Shown piece by piece: positions 22,993 to 30,943 of a stretch of DNA of 32,084 nt. The notes under the pieces were generated by a model. The model had not been told where the DNA came from, searched no databases, and was given only the letters and a program-made list of their open reading frames with translations. The stretch's first letter is position 1. Every line of letters starts with the position of its first letter. Made by a program: the position numbers and the translations under genes. The stretch comes from Elusimicrobiales bacterium (lineage in GTDB: Bacteria; Elusimicrobiota; Elusimicrobia; Elusimicrobiales; UBA9959), in the NCBI GenBank assembly GCA_026419335.1, contig JANZZP010000049.1:1-32084 (forward strand), given 5' to 3'.

Positions 22993-23879
22993 GCTGATGC
23001 CTTTATTTTTCTGTTTTTAAAAAATTTTATAACAGTTGTGAATATATCAGATTGTGTTGTAATCTCCATAAAATCTATACTAGAAGAACGAAAAAGTCTT
23101 TTAAGATTTTCTTGTTTCTGATTTTGGTAAGAGTTATATGAATTTATTATGTATTTATCTGAAAGATCTATTATTCCCCATTTTTGTTTTTCTTCATCAA
23201 AGTAAGATATAAAAACTGGATAGTTTCTTAGTTCTATCTCAAGAGGGTCATTAATTATTACTGGAATTAAATCATGCCTTTGTTGGGTTATTTTAATATC
23301 TTTTTCAAATCCTTCATCTTGAAAATCTGAAATTAAAATTATGACGCATTTTCTTTTGACTATTTGATTTATTTTTTTAAGAGCATTTGATATATTTGTA
23401 TAAGGGCTTTTAGGATGATAAGCTATAATTTCTCTAATAATTCTAAGTACGTGATTTTTACCTTTTTTAGGAGGAATATAAAGTTCTGTTTGATCAGAAA
23501 ATAAATATAAGCCTATCTTATCATTGTTTTTTAGTGCTGCAAACATAAATAAAGCTGCTAGCTCTGCTGCAAGCTCATTTTTAAGTTTTCTCTTAGTTCC
23601 AAAAAATAATGATGATGATATGTCTGTTGCTATTATAATTGTAAGTTCTCTCTCTTCATTGAATTTTTTAACATACACCTTTGAAGTTCGTGCAGTTATA
23701 TTCCAATCTATAGTTCTTATATCATCGCCTATCGTGTATTCTCTTACTTCAGCAAATTCAATACCTTTTCCTTTAAAAACGCTAAGATATTGACCACTAA
23801 AACTTTCGCTTACTAATTTGCCTGTTCTTATTTCAATCTCACGTACCTTTTTTATTATTTGAGCTGTATTTAGTTTCAT
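22989..23879 (-). CDS. DUF58 family protein (VWA-like)
   Basis: A 296-residue cytoplasmic protein. The family core is FAEVREYTIGDDIRTIDWN (residues 41-59, two adjoining motifs), followed by a VWA-like domain beginning ATDISSS (a DxSxS MIDAS) and continuing with ISDFQDEG. DUF58 proteins are nearly always encoded with a MoxR ATPase and are its presumed partner or substrate. The ATG follows the moxR stop with one base between them and lacks a ribosome binding site, which implies coupled translation. Confidence 0.92.
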   Translation of the reverse strand: MKLNTAQIIKKVREIEIRTGKLVSESFSGQYLSVFKGKGIEFAEVREYTIGDDIRTIDWNITARTSKVYVKKFNEERELTIIIATDISSSLFFGTKRKLKNELAAELAALFMFAALKNNDKIGLYLFSDQTELYIPPKKGKNHVLRIIREIIAYHPKSPYTNISNALKKINQIVKRKCVIILISDFQDEGFEKDIKITQQRHDLIPVIINDPLEIELRNYPVFISYFDEEKQKWGIIDLSDKYIINSYNSYQNQKQENLKRLFRSSSIDFMEITTQSDIFTTVIKFFKNRKIKASA

Positions 23880-23880
23880 T

Positions 23881-24873
23881 TTAGGGTACTTCTATTGTTT
23901 CAAATATCATCTTTATTATTGTTTCTGATGTTATTTCTTCAGCTTCAGCTTCGTAGCTAAGGAGTATCCTATGTCTAAGCACATCAAAACTAATGTTTTT
24001 TATATCTTGCGGTGTTATATATGCTCTACCTTCTATAAATGCGTATGCTTTTGCTGCTTGAATAAGAAAGATAGTTGCTCTTGGGCTTGCACCATACCTT
24101 ATCCATGGTTTGATTTTATCTAATTTATACTTTTCTGGAAATCTAGTAGCATTTACTATATCAACTACGTAACTTTTTATTTTATCATCTACATATATAT
24201 TTTCTACAAGTTTACGAGCTGAAATAATTTTCTCTACATCAACAACTTGTTGTATTTCAATTTTTTTACCAGTTGTAATTGTGTCTATTATTTTTATTTC
24301 TTCTTCTTTTGATGGATAGGTAATATTTACTTTTAGCATAAATCTATCAACTTGTGCTTCTGGTAAAGGGTAGGTTCCTTCTTGTTCTATTGGATTTTGA
24401 GTTGCCATTACAAGAAATGGATCTGGTAGTTTATATGTGTTATCTCCTATAGTTACTTGTCTTTCTTGCATTGCTTCAAGTAAAGCACTTTGAACTTTAG
24501 CTGGAGCTCTGTTAATTTCATCTGCTAATATTATATTGGCAAAAATTGGCCCTTTTTTTATCATGAAATTCCCAGTTCCCTGGTGATATATTAAAGTTCC
24601 GGTTATATCTGCAGGTAGTAAATCTGGTGTAAATTGAATTCTTTGAAAGTGTGCTTTTATAGCTTGAGATAATGTCTTTATAGTGGTTGTTTTAGCAAGT
24701 CCTGGAAGACCTTCAACAAGGATATGTCCATTTGAGAGTATGGCAACAAGTAAGGAATTTATCATTTCTTGTTGACCTGATATTATTTTAGAAACTTCCT
24801 TTTTTATTTCTTGTAAAGATATTGCCTCTTCCTTTATTTTTTCACTTAATTTTGAAAGCTCTACTCCTTCCAT
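23881..24873 (-). CDS. MoxR-family AAA+ ATPase
   Basis: A 330-residue chaperone-like ATPase. It has Walker A EGLPGLAKTTT, Walker B ADEINRAPAKVQSALLEAMQE split by the family insert, sensor 1 MATQNP, the LPEAQVDRF arginine-finger region and a C-terminal lid with YGASPRA. A longer frame runs to 24984, but ATG 24873 is preceded by GGAGGGG at good spacing and matches the usual N-terminus. MoxR proteins remodel VWA-domain partners, here DUF58, BatA and BatB. It is the first gene of the long minus-strand run and is divergent from the RDD gene, with a 76-base shared control region. Confidence 0.95.
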   Translation of the reverse strand: MEGVELSKLSEKIKEEAISLQEIKKEVSKIISGQQEMINSLLVAILSNGHILVEGLPGLAKTTTIKTLSQAIKAHFQRIQFTPDLLPADITGTLIYHQGTGNFMIKKGPIFANIILADEINRAPAKVQSALLEAMQERQVTIGDNTYKLPDPFLVMATQNPIEQEGTYPLPEAQVDRFMLKVNITYPSKEEEIKIIDTITTGKKIEIQQVVDVEKIISARKLVENIYVDDKIKSYVVDIVNATRFPEKYKLDKIKPWIRYGASPRATIFLIQAAKAYAFIEGRAYITPQDIKNISFDVLRHRILLSYEAEAEEITSETIIKMIFETIEVP

Positions 24874-24925
24874 TTCCCCTCCATAAAAAATGTTATTCTT
24901 ATAAAAATATTTTATAAAATAATTT

Positions 24926-24946
24926 TGGTATATTATATCTGGAGGG
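24926..24946 (+). promoter_or_regulatory. Promoter and ribosome binding site of the RDD gene
   Basis: An extended -10, TGG-TATATT (24926-24934), is followed by GGAGGG (24941-24946) and ATG at 24950. On the other strand a TATAAT (24932-24937) overlaps it and may serve moxR. The 76-base moxR/RDD interval is otherwise A/T-rich without clear operators. Confidence 0.45.
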
Positions 24947-24949
24947 TTT

Positions 24950-25828
24950 ATGGAAGAACAATCTAAAAGTTTTGATATTACCATGGAATCTCAACCATCT
25001 ATACAAAAGCAGATAGGTTCCTCAGAAGAGATTTTTGAACTTGCCGGGTTTAACGAGAGATTCTTAGCATATCTAATTGATACATTTCCTTTTGTATTTC
25101 TTAATTTTTACACTCTTGGTGTTGCAATAAAAAATAATTACGTAATATATTCTGATGCTGTGGCCACTAAATGGAAGATTTTTTGGATTTTAATATTTAT
25201 ATTATATGAAGTTATATTTACTTCTGGTGGAAGAGTTACAATTGGAAAGAAAATTTTAGGCATAAGAGTTATTCATAAAAATGGTGGTAATTTGACTCCT
25301 CTACATGCTTTTATAAGAGTTATAGGATATTTTATAAGTTCATTTACAATAAATATTGGATATATTATGGCACTTTTTAATCGTAATAGGAGAGCTCTTC
25401 ATGATTTTTTTGCTTCTAGCGTAGTTATTAGAACGAGAGAAAAATCACCTTTTGCAGAAGGAGTGATACTTATAATTTCTTGGGCATGTCTTGCATTTCT
25501 TGTTGGTAGCTGGTTGAACAGAACAATTTTAGCAGTAACACCATCAGAACAAAAGCAGATAAATGAGGCAAAAAGAACTCTTTTAAAGCTTTCTAAACTT
25601 GAAGAAATTCATTACAGAAAATATGGATTTTATACTAATGACATAAGGAGACTTGCTGAATTAACAGGTAATGTGAAGGCTGTTAGATATGAACTTTCTA
25701 AAACTTTATCTGAAGGTTCTTTGGAAATAGCAAGTGATGGTAAAAGCTTTGTTATATCTGCTAAAGCTAAAAACTGGAGAAAAACTAAAGTAGAAGTTTC
25801 TGGTGGTACTCCTATAACTCAGAGATAG
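24950..25828 (+). CDS. RDD-family membrane protein with pilin-like C-terminal domain
   Basis: A 292-residue protein. An N-terminal RDD domain (about residues 25-165) shows FNERFLAYLID, GGRVTIGKKILGIRV and RRALHDFFASSVVI over three to four membrane helices. A further helix (about 172-192) leads into a globular region of 100 residues: NEAKRTLLKLSKLEEIHYRK, then YGFYTNDIRRLAEL and a beta-rich end. That helix-plus-YGxYT pattern is what type IV pilins show after their membrane helix. The protein therefore seems to hold a pilin-type head on an RDD base. It has no class III leader, so it should not polymerise as a normal pilin. It diverges from moxR. RDD identity is firm; the pilin-like reading is by pattern. 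Confidence 0.8.
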   Translation: MEEQSKSFDITMESQPSIQKQIGSSEEIFELAGFNERFLAYLIDTFPFVFLNFYTLGVAIKNNYVIYSDAVATKWKIFWILIFILYEVIFTSGGRVTIGKKILGIRVIHKNGGNLTPLHAFIRVIGYFISSFTINIGYIMALFNRNRRALHDFFASSVVIRTREKSPFAEGVILIISWACLAFLVGSWLNRTILAVTPSEQKQINEAKRTLLKLSKLEEIHYRKYGFYTNDIRRLAELTGNVKAVRYELSKTLSEGSLEIASDGKSFVISAKAKNWRKTKVEVSGGTPITQR

Positions 25829-25856
25829 AATATAATGTTGTTCTATTTATAAGATA

Positions 25857-26285
25857 TTACCTAATATGTTGTTTTTTTTGGCATTCAATGCAATATCTAC
25901 TATATGGTATTGCTTTTATTCTTTTAGGTTCTATTAATCTTTTACATAATTCACATTTTCCATATGTTCCAGTTTCTATCTTTTTTAATGCTATTTCTAT
26001 CTCATTTAATATATTTTTTTCAGTAGCTGAAATGTCAAATTTAAGTTCTTTTTCTACTGTTTGTACCACATCATCTATTTCATCACCTATATCTTTCTCG
26101 TTTATATTTTCATATTCTGATTGCATTCTTATCTCTTCTAATATCTCATTTTTTTTATTAATAAGTATCTGCTTTATTTCATTAATATTGATCTTTTCTT
26201 TTTTTTCTTTTGGATTATCTTTTATATTAGCTAGTTTTTTGTTAGAGATGCTTTTTTTCTTTTTTATTTTTTTGTTTTTAGTCAT
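25857..26285 (-). CDS. DksA/TraR-type C4 zinc-finger protein
   Basis: A 142-residue protein with a Lys-rich N-terminus (first 35 residues), a coiled-coil region and a zinc finger CxxC-x17-CxxC (C111, C114, C132, C135) in GKCELCKRLIEPKRIKAIP and CIEC. At the coiled-coil tip the DksA motif DxxDxA appears as DEIDDV (68-73): both Asp are kept but Ala is Val. These proteins bind RNA polymerase through the secondary channel and may respond to ppGpp. Shorter, more divergent members are often called TraR/YbiI-like, so a specific DksA role is uncertain. GGAG precedes ATG 26285. It is convergent with the RDD gene, 28 bases apart, with no clear terminator. Confidence 0.85.
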   Translation of the reverse strand: MTKNKKIKKKKSISNKKLANIKDNPKEKKEKININEIKQILINKKNEILEEIRMQSEYENINEKDIGDEIDDVVQTVEKELKFDISATEKNILNEIEIALKKIETGTYGKCELCKRLIEPKRIKAIPYSRYCIECQKKQHIR

Positions 26286-26299
26286 GATAACTCCTTTTT

Positions 26300-27253
26300 T
26301 TAATATCTTGATGTTGAGAAAAAAACTGGTTTTCTTAATGTTATTATTTTAGTATTTTTTTCTATTTTGTCTTTCATATATTTTGGTATTGTAAGAAATG
26401 ATTCAAATTTATAAGGATCTATATAGTTAAATTTTTTAATAAAATTTTTTAGATGTAAATTTATTATTTTTTTTGATGGTTTAATTTCAGAATCTGATGC
26501 AATTATATATGACCAAGGCATATCATAACTTGGTATATATGAAGTATAGGATATAACATTTTTAAAAACATTTTTAAGAGTGTGATATAATGCGCAATGT
26601 AGTTCAAGTTGAAGTATATGTGCTGGACCTGCTTGCATAGCAAAAATACCATTTTTATTAAGTTTTTGTTTTAGATTTTTATAAAATTCTACTGTATATA
26701 ACTGATATGCTGGTCCTTCTTCAATAGGTGAGGGTAGATCAGAATATATAATATCAAACTTAAGCTTAGTATTTTCAATGAATTTTTTAGCATCTTGCGC
26801 AAGAAGTATAATTTTTTCATTTTCAAAACTTCCTTTATGCCAATTGTAAAGATATTTTCTTGCAAATTTTAATATATTATGATCTATATCAGCCATTACT
26901 AATTTCTCTGCTGGCTTATAATTTAAAATTTCTCTTGCTGTGGCTCCTTCTCCTCCTCCTAATATTGCGAATGTTTTAGGGGTAGTTTTAGAAATCAATA
27001 TTGCTGGAACCACTAATGATTCATGGTATATAAATTCATCTAGTTCACTTGATTGGGTTTCTCTGTCTATTATTAAGACTTTTCCAAATGAATATGTTTC
27101 TACTAATGTTGCAGTTTGAAATTCAGTTTTATATGAGTTTATAAATTTTTTTATTTGATGTGAATGGAATTCACCTTTTGTAAAAAATTCAACAAACCAT
27201 TCACCTTTTGGGAATCGTTCTTTGTCAGACTTAATCCATTTTGGCTTAATCAT
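26300..27253 (-). CDS. Polyamine aminopropyltransferase, ACL5/thermospermine synthase-like
   Basis: Transfers aminopropyl from decarboxylated SAM to a polyamine. The family core is clear: FGKVLIID, DEFIYHE (72-78), GGGEGATARE (99-108) and ADID (121-124). However, the site after the Rossmann fold reads SDLPSP (171-176), then EEGPAYQLYT (178-187) and FAMQAGP (204-210), where spermidine synthases have DSTDP. DLxxPxExGPxYQLYT and QAGPA are hallmarks of thermospermine synthase ACL5 and its archaeal and bacterial relatives. The product may thus be thermospermine, or the enzyme may be a broad-specificity relative. GAGGAG within speD precedes the ATG, and the genes overlap by 8 bases. The general family is certain; the product is inferred. 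Confidence 0.9.
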   Translation of the reverse strand: MIKPKWIKSDKERFPKGEWFVEFFTKGEFHSHQIKKFINSYKTEFQTATLVETYSFGKVLIIDRETQSSELDEFIYHESLVVPAILISKTTPKTFAILGGGEGATAREILNYKPAEKLVMADIDHNILKFARKYLYNWHKGSFENEKIILLAQDAKKFIENTKLKFDIIYSDLPSPIEEGPAYQLYTVEFYKNLKQKLNKNGIFAMQAGPAHILQLELHCALYHTLKNVFKNVISYTSYIPSYDMPWSYIIASDSEIKPSKKIINLHLKNFIKKFNYIDPYKFESFLTIPKYMKDKIEKNTKIITLRKPVFFSTSRY

Positions 27254-27602
27254 CTAAAAGAACTCCTCTTTCTATTTTCATTACGCTAAAATATTTTGCT
27301 TTAAGCTTTTTTTTAATTATTTTAAATGATTTCCATGGGTCTGAATGATCTCCACAAGTAAAAAAATCAACGGAAGCAAATTTATGTTCTGGCCAAGTAT
27401 GAATTGATAGATGTGATTCTGCTATAACTATTACTCCCGAAATACCATATGGATTAAACTTATGAAATATAGAATCTATAATCGTAGTGTTTGCTTCGCT
27501 TGCACATAGCATCATAACTTCTTGAATGTAATTTACGTCAGAAAGTAATTTTGAATTACATCCATATAATTCAACGACTAGATGTTTTCCAAGAGCTTTC
27601 AT
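27246..27602 (-). CDS. speD: S-adenosylmethionine decarboxylase proenzyme SpeD
   Basis: A pyruvoyl enzyme that makes decarboxylated SAM for polyamine synthesis. The self-cleavage site is Glu62-Ser63 in AESHLSIHTWPE, with His68 and Cys83 as the other active-site residues. This numbering matches the short prokaryotic class 1b type, as in Thermotoga; total length is 118 residues. It overlaps the aminopropyltransferase gene it feeds by 8 bases. There is no ribosome binding site; an extended -10 lies 7 bases before ATG 27602, predicting a leaderless mRNA. Confidence 0.96.
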   Translation of the reverse strand: MKALGKHLVVELYGCNSKLLSDVNYIQEVMMLCASEANTTIIDSIFHKFNPYGISGVIVIAESHLSIHTWPEHKFASVDFFTCGDHSDPWKSFKIIKKKLKAKYFSVMKIERGVLLDD

Positions 27603-27609
27603 AATAAAA

Positions 27610-27618
27610 ATTTTAGCA
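27610..27618 (-). promoter_or_regulatory. speD promoter, predicted leaderless start
   Basis: The minus strand reads TGC-TAAAAT, then 7 bases, then the speD ATG. A TTGAGA lies 19 bases upstream of the -10, overlapping the end of the foldase gene. The geometry equals that at smpB and mscS. Confidence 0.6.
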
Positions 27619-27626
27619 TAAAATGT

Positions 27627-28475
27627 TTATTTTATCTCAATTTTTGCTGATTTTTTTAGTTCTTCAATTACATTTTTTCTATTAGAATTAAGTATAGTTG
27701 CTATAATTGAATTTTTTATAATATCTTTTACATCTTCAAACATTATTGTTCTTTCTTCCCTTATATCTTCCACCATTATTATGGAATATCCGTTACCTGT
27801 TTTAAGTGGTTTAGTATAATTACCTTTTGGAGTTGAAAAAACTTCTTTTTCTATTTCTGGAACAAGCATGCCTTTGCTTATATATCCAAGATCTCCTGCG
27901 GTTTTTTTAAGATTTTCATCCATATTTTTTATGCTGGCTAGCTTTACAAAATCTGCTCCTGCTTCAAGAGCTATAATTAAATCTTGTGCTTCTTTTTCAG
28001 TTAGAACGAAAATTTGTCTTAGTTTTAATGCCATTGGTGTTTTGAATTGTTCAGGATTTGTTGAGTAATATTTTTTAGCATCTTCATCTGTAACATTAAC
28101 ATTTAAAATTGCAAGAATTGTTTTATCTGCAATAAGTTTATTCCTAATCATTTGTTCATATTCTTTTTCAGTAAGATTTATTCTTTTTAGTTCTTTTTTG
28201 AATTCTTCTTCTGATGAAAATCTTTTTTTAATATTTTCAATAAATTGTGTGACTTCTGAATTTAAAACATTTACATTTCTTTTTCTAGCTTCTTGAATTA
28301 ATAATTTTTCTTCTATAAGTTCTTGAGTAACCTGATTGAAATTAGATATTAAAAGTTTTGATGTTATATCTTTTAATGTTATTTTTTCACCATTTACTTC
28401 CGCTACAATTTGGTTTTGTGAGTGAAGATTTAATATAGTTGTAAATATAAGAATTGTTATTATATTTTTTTTCAT
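27627..28475 (-). CDS. Periplasmic parvulin-type peptidyl-prolyl isomerase (SurA/PpiC-like)
   Basis: A 282-residue protein with a signal peptide (MKKNIITILIFTTILNLHS), a SurA-N-type helical chaperone region (about 25-150), and a parvulin domain (about 150-260) with LRQIFVLTEKEAQDLI, FVKLASIKN, GDLGYISKGMLVPE and GNGYSIIMV. The layout is signal, chaperone helices, single rotamase domain, as in PrsA or PpiC-like foldases, shorter than SurA with its two parvulin domains. It should assist folding of exported or outer-membrane proteins. AGGAGG precedes the ATG, and the gene overlaps the MscS gene by 4 bases. Confidence 0.9.
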   Translation of the reverse strand: MKKNIITILIFTTILNLHSQNQIVAEVNGEKITLKDITSKLLISNFNQVTQELIEEKLLIQEARKRNVNVLNSEVTQFIENIKKRFSSEEEFKKELKRINLTEKEYEQMIRNKLIADKTILAILNVNVTDEDAKKYYSTNPEQFKTPMALKLRQIFVLTEKEAQDLIIALEAGADFVKLASIKNMDENLKKTAGDLGYISKGMLVPEIEKEVFSTPKGNYTKPLKTGNGYSIIMVEDIREERTIMFEDVKDIIKNSIIATILNSNRKNVIEELKKSAKIEIK

Positions 28476-29530
28476 ATTTCCTCCTTTTTAATATATATAG
28501 TTTGAGTTGGATATGCGAATTCAACACCTTCTTTTTTAAATTGTTTTGCAATTTCAATAAGTATTTCTTCATTGGTTTTAATATATTCAATATAGTCAGG
28601 CGAATTAATGTAATATACAAATTCGAAATCTAATGAGGAATTAGAAAACTGAATTAGGTTTGCCCTTTCAAATCTTGTATTTGATTGTGTTTTTATAATT
28701 TTTTCTATTATTGAAGCTATATGTTTTATTTTATCTAATGGTGTATTATAAGTTATTCCTATTTTTACAGATACTCTTCTTTCTTTCATCTTAGAAAAAT
28801 TCTGGATGATTTCTTCTGACACTTTTGAGTTTGTAATGATAATAACTTCTCCTTGAAGTGTTCTTATTTTTGTAGATTTTAACCCTACTTCTTCAACTAT
28901 ACCGCTAATAGAAAGTGATGGTATAGTTATAAAATCGCCAATTTTGAATGGTTTATCAAGAAGAATAACAAAGAAATTAAAAATATCTTTAAGTATAGTT
29001 TGAGATGCTAGTGCTATGGCAACTCCACCTATTCCAAGACCTGTAAGAATTGAGTTTATATTTATACCAATATTATGTAAAAGAAATAATGCAGCAAAAA
29101 TCCATACTGTTATTTTTATTATATTTCTTAGAATTCTTATTGATTTTTCTGATTCTTTTGATGCTTCTGTGATTTTTTCAAATACAAATGATACAAATTT
29201 ATCTATTAAAGATATTGCCCTATATAAAATTACAGAAAGAAATATAATTTTAGATATTAGTAGTATTTTTGGATTTACTATTTTTAAAAATTTAAGTGAA
29301 ATATAAAAAGAAACAATAAAATATTCAATATTTTTTATTTCCTTAATAGTATTTACTATTATATCGTCTAATTTAGTTTCTGTTTTAATAGATATCTCTT
29401 GAAGTTTAGATATTCCTTTAGAAGTTATGATTTTAAGTAAATTATATATCAATATAAATACGGTGATACATAATATGTAGTTAGATATTGAATTTCCAAA
29501 AATAATTTTATTTATAAAATTTAAATTCAT
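28472..29530 (-). CDS. MscS-family mechanosensitive channel
   Basis: A 352-residue membrane protein with five N-terminal hydrophobic segments, the pore-lining TM3 (GLGIGGVAIALASQTILKD, small-residue-rich) and the beta domain DKPFKIGDFITIP followed by GIVEEVGLKSTKIRT. The C-terminal alpha/beta domain ends in YPTQTIYI. It opens under membrane tension to release solutes. The gene is preceded by an extended -10 just 7 bases from the ATG and no ribosome binding site. It is co-directional with the foldase gene, which overlaps its 3' end. Confidence 0.93.
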   Translation of the reverse strand: MNLNFINKIIFGNSISNYILCITVFILIYNLLKIITSKGISKLQEISIKTETKLDDIIVNTIKEIKNIEYFIVSFYISLKFLKIVNPKILLISKIIFLSVILYRAISLIDKFVSFVFEKITEASKESEKSIRILRNIIKITVWIFAALFLLHNIGININSILTGLGIGGVAIALASQTILKDIFNFFVILLDKPFKIGDFITIPSLSISGIVEEVGLKSTKIRTLQGEVIIITNSKVSEEIIQNFSKMKERRVSVKIGITYNTPLDKIKHIASIIEKIIKTQSNTRFERANLIQFSNSSLDFEFVYYINSPDYIEYIKTNEEILIEIAKQFKKEGVEFAYPTQTIYIKKEEI

Positions 29531-29537
29531 AAGTATT

Positions 29538-29546
29538 ATTATAACA
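29538..29546 (-). promoter_or_regulatory. mscS promoter, predicted leaderless start
   Basis: TGT-TATAAT, a perfect extended -10, ends 7 bases before ATG 29530 on the minus strand; no Shine-Dalgarno site is present. The 51 bases between the hydrogenase ferredoxin gene and mscS hold nothing else recognisable, including no terminator. Confidence 0.65.
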
Positions 29547-29581
29547 TATTGTATTTAGTATTTATGGAATTATTATGTTTA

Positions 29582-29974
29582 TTATTTGTAATTAAGCTTT
29601 AATTTTTTTCTATCCAGCTGTGCAAGTTCAAAATCTTGTGTTGCGGTAAGTGCTTTTTTAGGACAAGACTCCACACATTGAGCGCAATATATACATCTAT
29701 CAAGGTTCATTATACATTCAAATTTTTTTGTTATTATTTGTTTTCCATCTTCAAGTGTTTTTACTTCTTCTCCTATTTGTATTATTTCTATTGCTTTTGC
29801 AGGGCATACTCTTATACACATTTTACAACCTATACATTTTGATGTATCAAAAATTATTCTACCTCTAAATCCTGGGTATAGATTTGCTTTTTCAAATGGA
29901 TATTTTACTGTCGCTGGTTTTTTTCTTAATTGTCTTAAAGCTTCTGGTAAAAGTCTTAATGGTTTTTTAGTCAT
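29582..29974 (-). CDS. Group 4 hydrogenase ferredoxin-like subunit (NuoI/MbhN-type)
   Basis: A 130-residue subunit with two 4Fe-4S motifs: C47, C50, C53, C57 ([12 protein letters not shown]) and C94, C97, C100, C104 ([12 protein letters not shown]). A hydrophilic insert between them is rich in Glu and Lys. It should pass electrons from ferredoxin to the small hydrogenase subunit at the membrane surface. AAGGAG precedes the ATG. It lies directly after the NuoH-like gene; the order large subunit, NuoH-like, ferredoxin is that of Mbh-type (MbhL-M-N) hydrogenases. Confidence 0.9.
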   Translation of the reverse strand: MTKKPLRLLPEALRQLRKKPATVKYPFEKANLYPGFRGRIIFDTSKCIGCKMCIRVCPAKAIEIIQIGEEVKTLEDGKQIITKKFECIMNLDRCIYCAQCVESCPKKALTATQDFELAQLDRKKLKLNYK

Positions 29975-29989
29975 AAAAACTCCTTATGA

Positions 29990-30928
29990 TTATTTAAGTT
30001 TTATATATAAATCAATTATAATTTGAAATATTGATAAAGTTACTAAATATTTCCATGAAAACTTTACCATCTGATCAATTCTAATTCTTGCCATTAAAGC
30101 TTTAAAAAATGTAAGTATTATACATACAGCAAATGTTTTTAACAAAAATATTATAAATGCATGAAGTCCAGTTGAATGTCCAACCCCTCCTAGAAAAATC
30201 GTACTTATTAATGCAGCAAGCACAATCATTTCTATATCTATTGCAAGATAAAAAAAAGCGAGAAGTCTTCCTGAATATTCTGTAAATTGTCCTCCTACAA
30301 CCTCATTTTTTGCGTGCGGAGCATCGAATGGCACCCTTTCAAGTTTTCCTTGAGATGATAATAATGCTGCGATTAAAGCTGGTATATGTAGAGGAATTAA
30401 CCATAGGTTTTGTGAGAAATATTTGGATATTTCATATAATGACCAACTCCCTGTTACAATTGCAGGTCCAGCAATGCTTAAAAAAAGTGGAACCTCATAT
30501 CCGAATAATTGTGTCATTACTCTCATTGAACCCAAAGTAGCATATGGGCTTGTGGATGACCATCCTGCAAGAAAAAAAGTAACAGTTGGGATTGTGAGGA
30601 GATATATTACTACGACTATATCACCTTCAAAAGATATCAAAGGAGATCCGTTTATAGGTAGCATGGTTATAGCAGTTATTATGCTTGCTAACGCGATATA
30701 TGGAAGAGATTTAAAAAGTATTATATCTGCATTATCTGGAATTATAACTTCTTTGGAAATGAGTTTTATGAAATCTGCAATTGGTTGATAAATAGGTGGA
30801 CCAACTCTGTTTTGTAATTTTGCAGATAACTTTCTATCAATCCATTGAATTAATGTAGCATAGATTGAAAGGAAAAGAAATCCTGGAAATATTCCCATAT
30901 ATATTAGTAGTTTAATCGTGCCATCCAT
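29990..30928 (-). CDS. Group 4 hydrogenase membrane subunit (NuoH/EchB/MbhM-type)
   Basis: A 312-residue integral membrane protein with about eight helices. The family motif RKLSAKLQNRVGPPIYQP (residues 33-50) lies after the first helix, followed by FIKLISKEVIIP, and PFDAPHAKNEVVGG (about 199-212) carries the conserved Glu/His loop facing the electron-input arm. It anchors the hydrogenase module and takes part in coupling electron flow to ion translocation. AAGGAG precedes ATG 30928. The neighbouring CxxC-containing large subunit shows it belongs to a hydrogenase rather than to respiratory complex I. Confidence 0.92.
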   Translation of the reverse strand: MDGTIKLLIYMGIFPGFLFLSIYATLIQWIDRKLSAKLQNRVGPPIYQPIADFIKLISKEVIIPDNADIILFKSLPYIALASIITAITMLPINGSPLISFEGDIVVVIYLLTIPTVTFFLAGWSSTSPYATLGSMRVMTQLFGYEVPLFLSIAGPAIVTGSWSLYEISKYFSQNLWLIPLHIPALIAALLSSQGKLERVPFDAPHAKNEVVGGQFTEYSGRLLAFFYLAIDIEMIVLAALISTIFLGGVGHSTGLHAFIIFLLKTFAVCIILTFFKALMARIRIDQMVKFSWKYLVTLSIFQIIIDLYIKLK

Positions 30929-30943
30929 AATATTCTCCTTTTT

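Noticed and set aside
24874..24984. Longer MoxR start at 24984
   Set aside because: It would overlap the start of the RDD gene; the added 37 residues are not family-like and ATG 24873 has a strong GGAGGGG upstream.
28387..28620. Minus-strand frame between the foldase and MscS genes
   Set aside because: It is an out-of-frame shadow across two confident overlapping genes, with no family features.
30310..30788. Plus-strand frames opposite the NuoH-like gene
   Set aside because: They are antisense shadows of a well-conserved membrane protein and contain no recognisable domain.
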